Shown here in pieces: positions 6,249-12,274 of a stretch of DNA of 12,274 nucleotides. The DNA lies in NCBI GenBank assembly GCA_900551505.1, contig URWK01000021.1, positions 1-12,274 of the forward strand. Direction: 5' to 3'. Both the position numbers and the translations under genes were made by a program. Under the pieces are notes generated by a model, which saw nothing but the letters and a program-made list of their open reading frames with translations, did no database searches and was not told the DNA's origin. The stretch is from an uncultured Ruminococcus sp. (GTDB lineage: Bacteria; Bacillota; Clostridia; Oscillospirales; Ruminococcaceae). Numbering within the stretch: the first letter of the stretch is position 1; the number at the start of each line of letters is the position of its first letter.

Positions 6249-7496
6249 ATGAAAAGAGTAGTTATTACGGGTATGGGTACTGTCAACCCTCTCGGAAACA
6301 ATGTAGAACAATTCTGGAACGGCATTAAGGAAAACAAACTCGGTTTTTCTTTTATCAGCAAGTTTGACACTGCCGATTTTCCTGTAAAGATTGTCGGGGA
6401 TGTCAAGGATTTCGACCTTTTAAGTTATAACATAGACGGAATTGACAAAAAGGAAGTTAAACGTCTTGACCGTTTCACACAACTTGCACTCGGAGCATCT
6501 TTTGAAGCTCTCAGGGACTGCGGTTCAGACCTTAAGGACATAGACCCTTACAAAGTCGGTGTAATTATCGGTTGCGGTATAGGAGGACTTGAACTTACGG
6601 AACAGGAACACTCAAAATTCCTCGAAAAAGGTCCTAACAGAATTTCCGTATTCTATATTCCTATGATGATTGGAAACATGGCGGCAGGTACTGTTTCTAT
6701 GAAGACAGGTTTCAGAGGCGACAATTTCGCAACTGTTACCGCTTGTGCTTCTTCAACCCACGCAATCGGAGAAGCTTTCAGAAAAATCAAGGACGGATAC
6801 CTTACAGCGTGTCTGTGCGGAGGTACTGAAAGTTGTGCGTCACAATTCGCTCTCGGCGGATTCAACAACATGAAAGCCCTTTGCCGTTCGGAAGACCTTG
6901 AAAGAGCTTCCATACCGTTCGACAAGGAACGTTCAGGTTTCGTTCTCGGTGAAGGTAGCGGTATGCTTATTCTCGAAGAACTCGAACACGCCAGGGCAAG
7001 AAACGCTAAAATATATGCGGAAGTTGTCGGATACGGTGCAACTTGTGACGGCTACCACATGACTTCCCCAAGCCCTACAGGTGAAGCCGCAGGAATGGCT
7101 ATGAAGTTCGCTTACGAAGAAGCAGGCATTAAGCCGGAAGACGTTGATTATATCAATGCTCACGGTACTTCAACAGGACTTAACGACAAGTACGAAACTA
7201 TTGCCATAAAGAACGCTTTCGGCGACCACGCTTACAAGCTCAGAATCAATTCCACCAAGTCAATGATTGGTCACTTACTCGGTTCTGCCGGTGCTGTCGA
7301 AGCAATCACCACAGCACTTACAATCAAAAATTCACTCATTCACAAGACTGTCGGCTATAAAGTCCCTGATGAAGAATGTGACCTTGACTATTGCGTTGAG
7401 AAGAACATTGAACAGGAAGTTAACTATGCACTTTCAAATTCTCTCGGATTCGGCGGACACAATGCCACACTTTGCCTTAAAAAGTACACAGATTAA
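6249..7496 (+). CDS. fabF: Beta-ketoacyl-ACP synthase II
   Basis: FabF (415 aa, typical) carries out the elongating condensation of acyl-ACP with malonyl-ACP. The decarboxylating condensing-enzyme triad is complete: C166 in TACASSTHAIGEA, H305 in INAHGTST, H342 in SMIGHLLGSAGA, with K337 just before it. The start VVITGMGTVNPLG and the end SNSLGFGGHNATL are family hallmarks. The ribosome site is weak (AAGGTAAGG around 6233-6241), 36 bp after fabG. No fabB is present, so FabF is the only elongation synthase encoded here. FabF is chosen over FabB by its length and by operon context. Both His residues and the Cys are intact, so it should be active. Confidence 0.96.
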   Translation: MKRVVITGMGTVNPLGNNVEQFWNGIKENKLGFSFISKFDTADFPVKIVGDVKDFDLLSYNIDGIDKKEVKRLDRFTQLALGASFEALRDCGSDLKDIDPYKVGVIIGCGIGGLELTEQEHSKFLEKGPNRISVFYIPMMIGNMAAGTVSMKTGFRGDNFATVTACASSTHAIGEAFRKIKDGYLTACLCGGTESCASQFALGGFNNMKALCRSEDLERASIPFDKERSGFVLGEGSGMLILEELEHARARNAKIYAEVVGYGATCDGYHMTSPSPTGEAAGMAMKFAYEEAGIKPEDVDYINAHGTSTGLNDKYETIAIKNAFGDHAYKLRINSTKSMIGHLLGSAGAVEAITTALTIKNSLIHKTVGYKVPDEECDLDYCVEKNIEQEVNYALSNSLGFGGHNATLCLKKYTD

Positions 7497-7513
7497 AAAG
7501 AGGTGAGAAAAAT

Positions 7514-7999
7514 ATGGCTGATGAAAACAAAATTATCGCAAACCTTTCATTTGAACAGATAAAGGAACTTATTTCTGCCGTTTCTTCCGCAAATCTCGGA
7601 AAACTTACCGTTGAAACAGAAAACTCGAAGCTTGTAATCGAAGGCAAGAAGGAAAATATTACTGTTTCCGCAAGCGTTCCCGCTGTACAGACCGTTCAGA
7701 ATGTTCAGAATATCCCTGCTCCTGCTGAAGAAAAACAGACAGACGAAAAGCCCGAAGAAATTAAAGGCAATATAGTAAAATCCCCTGTTGTCGGCACATT
7801 CTACAACAGTCCCGCTCCCGGAAAAGCTCCTTTCGTAAAGGTCGGTCAGTCCGTTAAAAAAGGCGATATCCTCATGATTATCGAATCTATGAAGGTCATG
7901 AACGAAATCCCAAGCGAATTTGACGGCACAGTTGCCAAAGTCCTCGTTGAAAGCGGTAGTGCCGTTGAATACGACCAACCTGTCATGATTATAAACTAA
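7514..7999 (+). CDS. accB: Biotin carboxyl carrier protein of acetyl-CoA carboxylase
   Basis: AccB (161 aa) carries biotin between the biotin carboxylase (AccC) and carboxyltransferase (AccAD) sites. The C-terminal biotinyl domain has the expected IESMKVMNEI sequence with biotinylation lysine K127, preceded by SPVVGTFY and PFVKVGQSVKKGD. Between the N-terminal helical region (1-50) and the domain (from about 85) lies a flexible linker rich in Val, Gln, Pro, Ala and Glu (about 52-82), usual for BCCP. GAGGTGAG (7500-7507) provides the ribosome site, 17 bp after fabF. The biotin ligase needed to modify it is not in the window. Confidence 0.96.
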   Translation: MADENKIIANLSFEQIKELISAVSSANLGKLTVETENSKLVIEGKKENITVSASVPAVQTVQNVQNIPAPAEEKQTDEKPEEIKGNIVKSPVVGTFYNSPAPGKAPFVKVGQSVKKGDILMIIESMKVMNEIPSEFDGTVAKVLVESGSAVEYDQPVMIIN

Positions 8000-8022
8000 A
8001 CAAATTAAAGGAGATTTTTAAA

Positions 8023-8454
8023 ATGGCTGTATTACTTAACAAAGAACAAATCATGGAAATCATTCCGCACCGTGACCCTTTTCTCCTCATTGATGAAATA
8101 AATGAAATGACCCCGGGACAGAAAGTTGTTGCCACTAAACACATCAGGGAAGACGAATATTGGTTTAAAGGTCATTTCCCCGAATACCCTGTAACTCCGG
8201 GTGTACTTCTCATTGAAATGCTCGCACAGGCAGGTGCTGTTTGTATGCTCTCTCTCGAAGAACACAAGGGTAAAATCGGTTTCCTCGGCGGAGTAAACAA
8301 TGCAAAATTCCGCCGTCAGGTTCTTCCCGGAGATACTGTAAAACTTGAAGTCGAAATGATTAAAATCCGTGGTTCAATAGGCATCGGAAAGGCATTGGCT
8401 ACCGTAAACGGCGAAAAGGCTGTATCCGCTGAAATCTCATTTGCTTTGAAATAA
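8023..8454 (+). CDS. fabZ: 3-hydroxyacyl-ACP dehydratase
   Basis: FabZ (143 aa, typical) is a hot-dog-fold dehydratase that turns beta-hydroxyacyl-ACP into trans-2-enoyl-ACP for FabK. The IPHRDPFLLID start motif and the active-site stretch GHFPEYPVTPGVLLIE are clear, with catalytic H51 and E65; LAQAG follows. The subunit should dimerise through the hot-dog sheet and assemble as a hexamer, as in the family. AAAGGAG (8007-8013) precedes the ATG by 9 nt. It lies between accB (23 bp) and accC (12 bp), the standard Bacillota placement. It is the only dehydratase in the window and there is no FabA or FabM, so the source of unsaturated chains is not visible here. Confidence 0.96.
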   Translation: MAVLLNKEQIMEIIPHRDPFLLIDEINEMTPGQKVVATKHIREDEYWFKGHFPEYPVTPGVLLIEMLAQAGAVCMLSLEEHKGKIGFLGGVNNAKFRRQVLPGDTVKLEVEMIKIRGSIGIGKALATVNGEKAVSAEISFALK

Positions 8455-8466
8455 GGAAGTTGCTGA

Positions 8467-9831
8467 ATGATGGAAAAAAAGACTTTCAGAAAAATTCTTA
8501 TTGCCAATCGTGGTGAAATTGCCGTAAGAATTATAAGGGCTTGCCGTGAACTCGGAATACGTTGTGTTGCGGTGTACTCTACCGCCGACAGAAACGCCCT
8601 TCACGCTCAGATAGCCGATGAAGCCGTCTGCATAGGTCCACCCGATACAAAAAACAGTTACTTAAATATGCAGGCTCTTATTTCTGCCTGCGAAATTACA
8701 GGTTGTGACGCTCTGCACCCCGGTTTTGGATTTCTCTCGGAAAACGCCGACTTCGCAAGAAAATGCGGTAAATGCGGTATAACATTCATAGGACCTTCTC
8801 CGGAAGCCATAGAAATGCTCGGCAACAAGGCTCACGCCAAAAAAACTATGCAGGATGCAGGTGTTCCCGTTATCAGAGGTTCGGAAGGTGCTGTAAAATC
8901 TCTTGACGAGGCTAAGAAAATCGCCCGTGAAATCGGTTATCCCGTACTTGTCAAGGCTTCCGCAGGCGGTGGCGGCCGTGGCATACGCATGGTTGAAGAC
9001 GAAACACAGCTTGAAGCACAGATTATCTCGGCTCAGCAGGAAGCTAAAAATTTCTTCGGTGACGATGCCGTTTATATCGAAAAGTTTATAGTAAATCCGC
9101 ACCATGTCGAAGTTCAGATTTTAGCCGACAGTTATGGCAATGTGGTTTCCCTCGGTGAACGTGACTGTAGTATGCAAAGACGTAACCAGAAAGTTCTTGA
9201 GGAAAGTCCAAGCCCTCTTATGACCGAAGACCTCCGCAGAAGAATGAGCGAATCTGCCGTAAAGGCTTCAAAGGCAAGTAATTACTGCAATGCAGGCACT
9301 ATTGAATTCCTCGTGGACAAGAACGGCGATTACTACTTCATGGAAATGAACACCCGTATCCAGGTTGAACACCCTGTAACAGAATTTGTAACGGGAATTG
9401 ACATAGTGAAAAACCAGATTAAAATCGCTCAGAATGAACCTTTGCCGTTCACTCAGGAAGATATTCAGATTAAAGGTCATGCTATTGAATGCCGTATAAA
9501 TGCCGAAAACCCAAAAAGCAATTTCAGACCTTGCCCGGGAGAAATTTCGGCACTTCACACTCCGGGAGGTCCGGGAATACGAATTGACACTGCCGTTTAT
9601 CAGGGGTACACAATTCCGCCTTACTACGATTCCATGATTGCGAAACTCATCGCTTACGCTCCTACCAGAGAAGAAGCCATTATGAAAATGAGATGGGCTT
9701 TGTCCGAATTTATCGTTGAAGGCGTTGACACAAATATTGATTTTCAGCTTGCACTCATAAAAGACCGTGACTTTGAAACAGGTAATTACGACAACGGTTA
9801 CTTAACCAGAAACCTCGCAAAGTTCATATAG
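8467..9831 (+). CDS. accC: Biotin carboxylase subunit of acetyl-CoA carboxylase
   Basis: AccC (454 aa, typical) is the ATP-grasp enzyme that carboxylates biotin on AccB using ATP and bicarbonate. In order: the N-terminal pre-ATP-grasp domain begins KILIANRGEIAVRII; the glycine-rich ATP loop is GGGGRGI (167-173); HVEVQILAD and ERDCSMQRRNQK (231-242, ending in the bicarbonate/ATP lysine) follow; then EMNTRIQVEHPVTE, with R297 and E301, and R343 in HAIECRINAE. These match E. coli K238, R292, E296 and R338. Two ATG codons in tandem (8467 and 8470) are possible starts; AAGGAAG (8453-8459) is 7 nt from the first and 10 nt from the second, and I kept the first. It is 12 bp after fabZ. Confidence 0.96.
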   Translation: MMEKKTFRKILIANRGEIAVRIIRACRELGIRCVAVYSTADRNALHAQIADEAVCIGPPDTKNSYLNMQALISACEITGCDALHPGFGFLSENADFARKCGKCGITFIGPSPEAIEMLGNKAHAKKTMQDAGVPVIRGSEGAVKSLDEAKKIAREIGYPVLVKASAGGGGRGIRMVEDETQLEAQIISAQQEAKNFFGDDAVYIEKFIVNPHHVEVQILADSYGNVVSLGERDCSMQRRNQKVLEESPSPLMTEDLRRRMSESAVKASKASNYCNAGTIEFLVDKNGDYYFMEMNTRIQVEHPVTEFVTGIDIVKNQIKIAQNEPLPFTQEDIQIKGHAIECRINAENPKSNFRPCPGEISALHTPGGPGIRIDTAVYQGYTIPPYYDSMIAKLIAYAPTREEAIMKMRWALSEFIVEGVDTNIDFQLALIKDRDFETGNYDNGYLTRNLAKFI

Positions 9832-9847
9832 AAAGGAGGAATTTTCA

Positions 9848-10765
9848 TTGGCTCTTGAAGATTGGTTCAAACTTGTAAAAACAAGATTCAATAACACTGA
9901 TTCCGAATCCAACCCGACTGAAAAACATGACGGAATCCCTAAAAATATCCTTTTTAAATGCCCACGATGCCAAAACGTTGTGTGGGAAGACGAAATAGAA
10001 ACTTCCCACAAGGTCTGTCCGAACTGCAATTATCACGCAAGACTTACCGCTCCCGAAAGGCTCGAAATTACCGCCGACAAGGACAGTTTCATTGAATATG
10101 ATTCAAATATGGTGAGTTGCAACCCTATTGATTTTCCGAAATATGACGAAAAACTTGAACAGCTCAGGGCTGAAACAGGTCTTAAAGATGCTGTGATTAC
10201 GGGCGAATGTACCATCAGGGGCATAAGAACGGTTATCGCTGTCATGGACTCAAGGTTTATGATGGCTTCAATGGGCAGTGTTGTCGGCGAAAAGCTGACA
10301 AGGGCTATTGAAACTGCTACAGAAAAGAAATTGCCTGTTATAATCTTCACTGCTTCAGGCGGTGCAAGAATGCAGGAAGGTATTATTTCCCTGATGCAGA
10401 TGGCTAAGACTTCGGGAGCGGTTGCCCGCCATTCCGAAAAAGGCTTGCTGTATATAACCGTCATGACCGACCCGACCACCGGCGGAGTAACCGCATCTTT
10501 CGCATCACTCGGCGATATTATAATTGCCGAACCGAAAGCCCTTATCGGATTTACGGGAAGGCGTGTAATCGAGGGAACTATAAAGCAGAGATTGCCCGAT
10601 GACTTCCAGCTTGCCGAATTTATGCTTGACAAGGGCTTTGTTGACATGATAGTTGAGCGTAAGAAAATGCGTTCTGTACTTTCCGATATTCTCTTAATAC
10701 ACGGTTGTCCTGTTGAGGAAAGTACCGATACTTCCGAAGTAAAGGGGGAAAATGTCAATGAATAA
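9848..10765 (+). CDS. accD: Acetyl-CoA carboxylase carboxyltransferase subunit beta
   Basis: AccD (305 aa) is the zinc-binding half of the carboxyltransferase that moves CO2 from carboxybiotin to acetyl-CoA, forming malonyl-CoA. The N-terminal zinc ribbon is complete: C38, C41, C57 and C60 (CPRC ... CPNC). The crotonase-fold domain carries TASGGARMQEG (168-177), which forms an oxyanion site, and DPTTGGVTASFASLGD. The start codon is TTG at 9848, supported by a very strong AAAGGAGGA (9832-9840) 7 nt upstream and by the usual FabD-operon AccD beginning (short leader before the zinc ribbon). It overlaps accA, so the two subunits of the A2B2 enzyme are probably translated together in balance. Confidence 0.95.
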   Translation: MALEDWFKLVKTRFNNTDSESNPTEKHDGIPKNILFKCPRCQNVVWEDEIETSHKVCPNCNYHARLTAPERLEITADKDSFIEYDSNMVSCNPIDFPKYDEKLEQLRAETGLKDAVITGECTIRGIRTVIAVMDSRFMMASMGSVVGEKLTRAIETATEKKLPVIIFTASGGARMQEGIISLMQMAKTSGAVARHSEKGLLYITVMTDPTTGGVTASFASLGDIIIAEPKALIGFTGRRVIEGTIKQRLPDDFQLAEFMLDKGFVDMIVERKKMRSVLSDILLIHGCPVEESTDTSEVKGENVNE

Positions 10766-11549
10766 AACTGCTTGGGAATGCCTTGAAATGATACGCAATA
10801 AATCCCATCTTACAATCCGTGATTATATTCCTCTTATTTTCGATAAATTTTACGAACTTCACGGCGACAGACTTTACGGAGATGACGGGGCAATTATCGG
10901 CGGTATTGCGGAAATCGGCGGTATGCCTGTAACCGTAATTGCGGAAGTTAAGGGCAGAAACATTGAAGAAAACAAAAAAAGCAATTTCGCAATGCCTCAC
11001 CCCGAAGGCTACAGAAAAGCCCTCAGACTTGCACATCAGGCGGAGAAATTCCACCGTCCCGTTATCTGCTTCATAGATACGCCGGGGGCTTTCTGCGGTG
11101 TCGAAGCCGAAACAAGAGGTCAGGGTGAAGCTATTGCACGAAACATTGAAGAATTTATGTTGCTGAAGACCCCTGTAATTTCTGTCGTCCTCGGTGAAGC
11201 CGGAAGCGGTGGGGCTTTGGCTCTGGGCGTATGTGACGAACTCGCCATGCTCGAATATTCCATTTACTCGGTAATCTCCCCGAGAGGCTGTGCAAGTATC
11301 CTCTGGAAAGATGCAAGCAAGGAAAAAGAGGCTTGCGAAGTCCTGAAAATCACTTCCGAAGATATGCTTAATTTCGGTATCGCCGAAGCTGTCATTCCCG
11401 AACCGGTAGCCGATTTAGAGAATATCGCCGAAAATATCAAGGAATATTTGTTAGAAACACTGAAAAAAAAATCTGCAAAACCTATTGACGTTTTATTGAA
11501 TGAACGATATACTAAGTTTAGAAAAATCGGAGAATTTCAGTGGGAATAA
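10758..11549 (+). CDS. accA: Acetyl-CoA carboxylase carboxyltransferase subunit alpha
   Basis: AccA (263 aa from this start) pairs with AccD to form the carboxyltransferase. Visible family features are LTIRDYIPLIFDKFYELHGD near the N-terminus, FAMPHPEGYRKALRL (77-91), CFIDTPGAFCGVEAETRGQ (104-122), the second oxyanion element GEAGSGGALALGV (146-158), and SPRGCASILWKD (174-185). It is shorter than E. coli AccA (319 aa) because the long N-terminal helix is reduced, common in Bacillota. Two in-frame ATGs exist, at 10752 and 10758. AAGGGGG (10742-10748) is only 3 nt from the first but 9 nt from the second, so I prefer 10758; the earlier start would add Met-Ser. It overlaps the end of accD by 8 bp and closes the operon. 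Confidence 0.95.
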   Translation: MNKTAWECLEMIRNKSHLTIRDYIPLIFDKFYELHGDRLYGDDGAIIGGIAEIGGMPVTVIAEVKGRNIEENKKSNFAMPHPEGYRKALRLAHQAEKFHRPVICFIDTPGAFCGVEAETRGQGEAIARNIEEFMLLKTPVISVVLGEAGSGGALALGVCDELAMLEYSIYSVISPRGCASILWKDASKEKEACEVLKITSEDMLNFGIAEAVIPEPVADLENIAENIKEYLLETLKKKSAKPIDVLLNERYTKFRKIGEFQWE

Positions 11550-11561
11550 ATCTCAGTCGTA

Positions 11562-11590
11562 TTTACACCACAGAAATATTGTGATATAAT
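11562..11590 (+). promoter_or_regulatory. Sigma-A promoter for acpP
   Basis: TTTACA (11562-11567) and a perfect TATAAT (11585-11590) are 17 nt apart, one mismatch from consensus overall and the best promoter in the window. Transcription should start near 11597. A small dyad, CACA/TGTG (11569-11572 and 11580-11583), lies in the spacer and could be an operator or chance. This promoter would let acpP be made independently of the operon in front of it, as suits the very abundant ACP. Confidence 0.75.
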
Positions 11591-11596
11591 AATGCG

Positions 11597-11745
11597 GTAT
11601 CCGTTTTTCTGCGGAATAACACACACCTTGCAAATATTATCTTTTTAATATTTGAGATAGAGGAACAGCAGAATTTTTCTGTTGCAGACTTCTTTAACTT
11701 CTGTACTTTGTGCAGACGTTAAAAATGAATGGAGGAAATTTTACA
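11597..11745 (+). promoter_or_regulatory. Long structured 5' leader of acpP
   Basis: About 150 untranslated nucleotides separate the predicted start of transcription from the acpP ATG. Two simple hairpins can be read: CAAATATT/AATATTTG (11631-11638 with 11647-11654, 8-nt loop) and CAGCAGAA/TTCTGTTG (11666-11673 with 11677-11684, 3-nt loop, one G-U pair). TTCTGT and TGCAGAC are each repeated further down (11699-11704 and 11711-11717), so CAGAA has a second possible partner. No known riboswitch class is recognised, and neither hairpin has a terminator-grade U tract. Confidence 0.4.
11731..11735 (+). promoter_or_regulatory. Ribosome binding site that fixes the acpP start
   Basis: GGAGG lies 10 nt before the ATG at 11746. 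It rules out two in-frame upstream alternatives: the TTG near 11710, and the ATG at 11725 that sits just in front of this same site. Confidence 0.85.
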
Positions 11746-11973
11746 ATGGTATTTGAAAAATTACAGAGTGTTGTTGCTGACCAGCTCGATGTTGAACCGG
11801 AAAAGGTTACACTTGAAGCAAATATTGCTGAAGACCTCGGAGCTGACTCTCTTGACATCGTTGATTTGGTAATGGCTATTGAAGAAGAATTCGATATGGA
11901 AATTCCTGATGACGCTGTTGAGAAAATCAAGACTGTTGGCGACATTGTAAATTACATTGAAAGCAATCAGTAA
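11746..11973 (+). CDS. acpP: Acyl carrier protein
   Basis: ACP (75 aa) is the small acidic four-helix carrier that holds every intermediate of the pathway as a thioester. The phosphopantetheine attachment site is S35 in the canonical GADSLDIVDLVMAIEEEF context, and helix II after it is rich in acidic residues, which the Fab enzymes recognise. The start is the ATG at 11746, preceded by GGAGGAAA; this gives MVFEKLQSVVADQLDVE, the normal ACP opening. It lies 196 bp after accA behind its own promoter and is followed directly by an intrinsic terminator, so it can be a monocistronic unit. Many Clostridia place an acp gene next to fabH instead. The holo-ACP synthase is not in the window. Confidence 0.96.
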   Translation: MVFEKLQSVVADQLDVEPEKVTLEANIAEDLGADSLDIVDLVMAIEEEFDMEIPDDAVEKIKTVGDIVNYIESNQ

Positions 11974-11989
11974 TCAGATGACCGAAAAA

Positions 11990-12026
11990 CCCCTTTGCAA
12001 AGAATGCAGAGGGGATATTTTTATTT
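11990..12026 (+). terminator. Intrinsic terminator after acpP
   Basis: A 10-bp stem (11990-11999 with 12005-12014; CCCC pairs with GGGG, one U-G pair) with a 5-nt loop AAGAA is followed by a T-rich tract (12016-12026, broken by single A residues). It begins 17 bp after the acpP stop codon. Confidence 0.85.
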
Positions 12027-12056
12027 GCGGTGTATATTTTCTGGAACGAATACAAA

Positions 12057-12089
12057 CAATATTAATGCACACATTTGCTATTAATATTG
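12057..12089. repeat. Perfect 10-bp inverted repeat before the AbrB-type gene
   Basis: CAATATTAAT (12057-12066) and ATTAATATTG (12080-12089) are exact reverse complements separated by 13 bp, with arm centres 23 bp apart, about two helical turns. The right arm touches the GGAGG ribosome site (12089-12093). It could be an operator for a dimeric regulator, possibly autoregulatory, or an RNA hairpin limiting ribosome access. Confidence 0.6.
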
Positions 12090-12105
12090 GAGGTATTATA
12101 AATTT

Positions 12106-12216
12106 ATGAAAGCTACCGGAATTGTAAGGAAAATTGACGACCTCGGCAGAGTCGTTATTCCCAAGGAAATCCGCCGTACTATGCGTATCCGTGAGGGCGA
12201 CCCCCACGAAATCTAA
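12106..12216 (+). CDS. SpoVT/AbrB-type transcriptional regulator, interrupted by a stop codon
   Basis: The 36 codons give MKATGIVRKIDDLGRVVIP continuing through KEIRRTMRIREGDPHEI. This is an almost perfect N-terminal SpoVT/AbrB swapped-hairpin DNA-binding domain, common in sporulation and transition-state regulators of Bacillota. GGAGG (12089-12093) lies 12 nt upstream. TAA (12214-12216) ends the frame where the family normally has an aromatic residue. The same frame after the stop reads T-N-N-D-G-E-x-x-F-K-K, which still resembles the family's next strand. So the product is truncated within the DNA-binding domain; a full-length relative would have a further C-terminal sensory region. Either this is a recent pseudogene or the last ~60 bases contain sequence errors at a contig end. 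I favour errors or decay over a functional 36-residue protein. Confidence 0.75.
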   Translation: MKATGIVRKIDDLGRVVIPKEIRRTMRIREGDPHEI

Positions 12217-12274
12217 ACAAATAATGATGGTGAATTCAATTTTAAAAAAAATTAAGCCATAAAAAAAATATAAC

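Noticed and set aside
10033..10758. Long minus-strand open frame (241 codons) opposite accD.
   Set aside because: It is antisense to an intact accD, serine/isoleucine-rich in a way typical of shadow frames, and has no family features.
3495..11549. Possibility that the cluster is a polyketide or specialised lipid pathway rather than primary fatty-acid synthesis.
   Set aside because: Every gene is a standard single-domain primary-metabolism enzyme with intact motifs and all four Acc subunits are present; no ketosynthase chain-length factor, cyclase or tailoring enzyme is seen.
11550..11596. Terminator after accA.
   Set aside because: Only a 4-5 bp dyad (CACA/TGTG) is present and it lacks a T tract; read-through from accA into acpP remains possible.
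11592..11648. Short open frame of 18 codons (MRYPFFCGITHT...) in the acpP leader, a possible leader peptide.
   Set aside because: Its ATG lies 2 nt after the -10 box and upstream of the predicted transcript start, with no ribosome site.
11725..11745. In-frame ATG at 11725 as an earlier acpP start.
   Set aside because: It lies directly in front of the GGAGG that serves the ATG at 11746, has no ribosome site of its own, and adds residues not seen in ACPs.
1..12274. CRISPR array, insertion sequence, phage genes, tRNA or rRNA genes.
   Set aside because: No regularly spaced repeats, transposase motifs, terminal inverted repeats or RNA gene signatures were seen on either strand.

Overview
The window carries an almost complete type II fatty-acid synthesis locus of a low-to-mid GC Bacillota bacterium. 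It most resembles Clostridia, and the Ruminococcus/Oscillospiraceae group is my best guess. The grounds are the use of FabK as enoyl-ACP reductase, four separate acetyl-CoA carboxylase subunits in the order accB-fabZ-accC-accD-accA, strong GGAGG ribosome sites, two TTG starts, and a SpoVT/AbrB-type regulator beginning MKATGIVRKIDDLGRVV. Taxonomy is inferred from protein character and gene order; no search was run.

Left arm (95-3159, minus strand). Reading leftwards from a divergent promoter region, the order is fabD, aroE, aroK, a degenerate minimal nucleotidyltransferase (MNT-like) and a HEPN-domain protein. The genes are separated by 7 bp, a 4-bp overlap, 37 bp and an 8-bp overlap, so they look like one transcription unit. 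It joins malonyl-CoA:ACP transacylase to two shikimate-pathway enzymes and ends in what looks like a remodelled MNT/HEPN pair.

Middle (3160-3494). This divergent intergenic region holds a candidate promoter for each side, a 26-bp AT-rich dyad, a direct repeat spaced 32 bp and a short palindrome.

Right arm (3495-11549, plus strand). The genes fabH-fabK-fabG-fabF-accB-fabZ-accC-accD-accA are tightly packed (12-36 bp gaps, or overlapping) with no internal terminator seen. They supply malonyl-CoA (AccABCD), start the chain (FabH), and run the elongation cycle (FabF, FabG, FabZ, FabK). FabD, encoded divergently, makes malonyl-ACP. acpP (11746-11973) follows behind its own near-consensus promoter and a leader of about 150 nt, and ends at a clear intrinsic terminator.

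Right end. A SpoVT/AbrB-type gene starts at 12106 but is cut by TAA after 36 codons, although recognisable family sequence continues past the stop. Both window ends look abnormal: bases 1-90 are pyrimidine-rich with runs of 8 and 9 C, and the last ~60 bases are A-rich. This fits a metagenomic contig whose ends are less reliable than its middle.

I found no wholly new system. The best leads are the MNT-like protein that has lost its catalytic motif, the fabD-aroE-aroK arrangement, the structured acpP leader, and the perfect inverted repeat in front of the interrupted AbrB gene.
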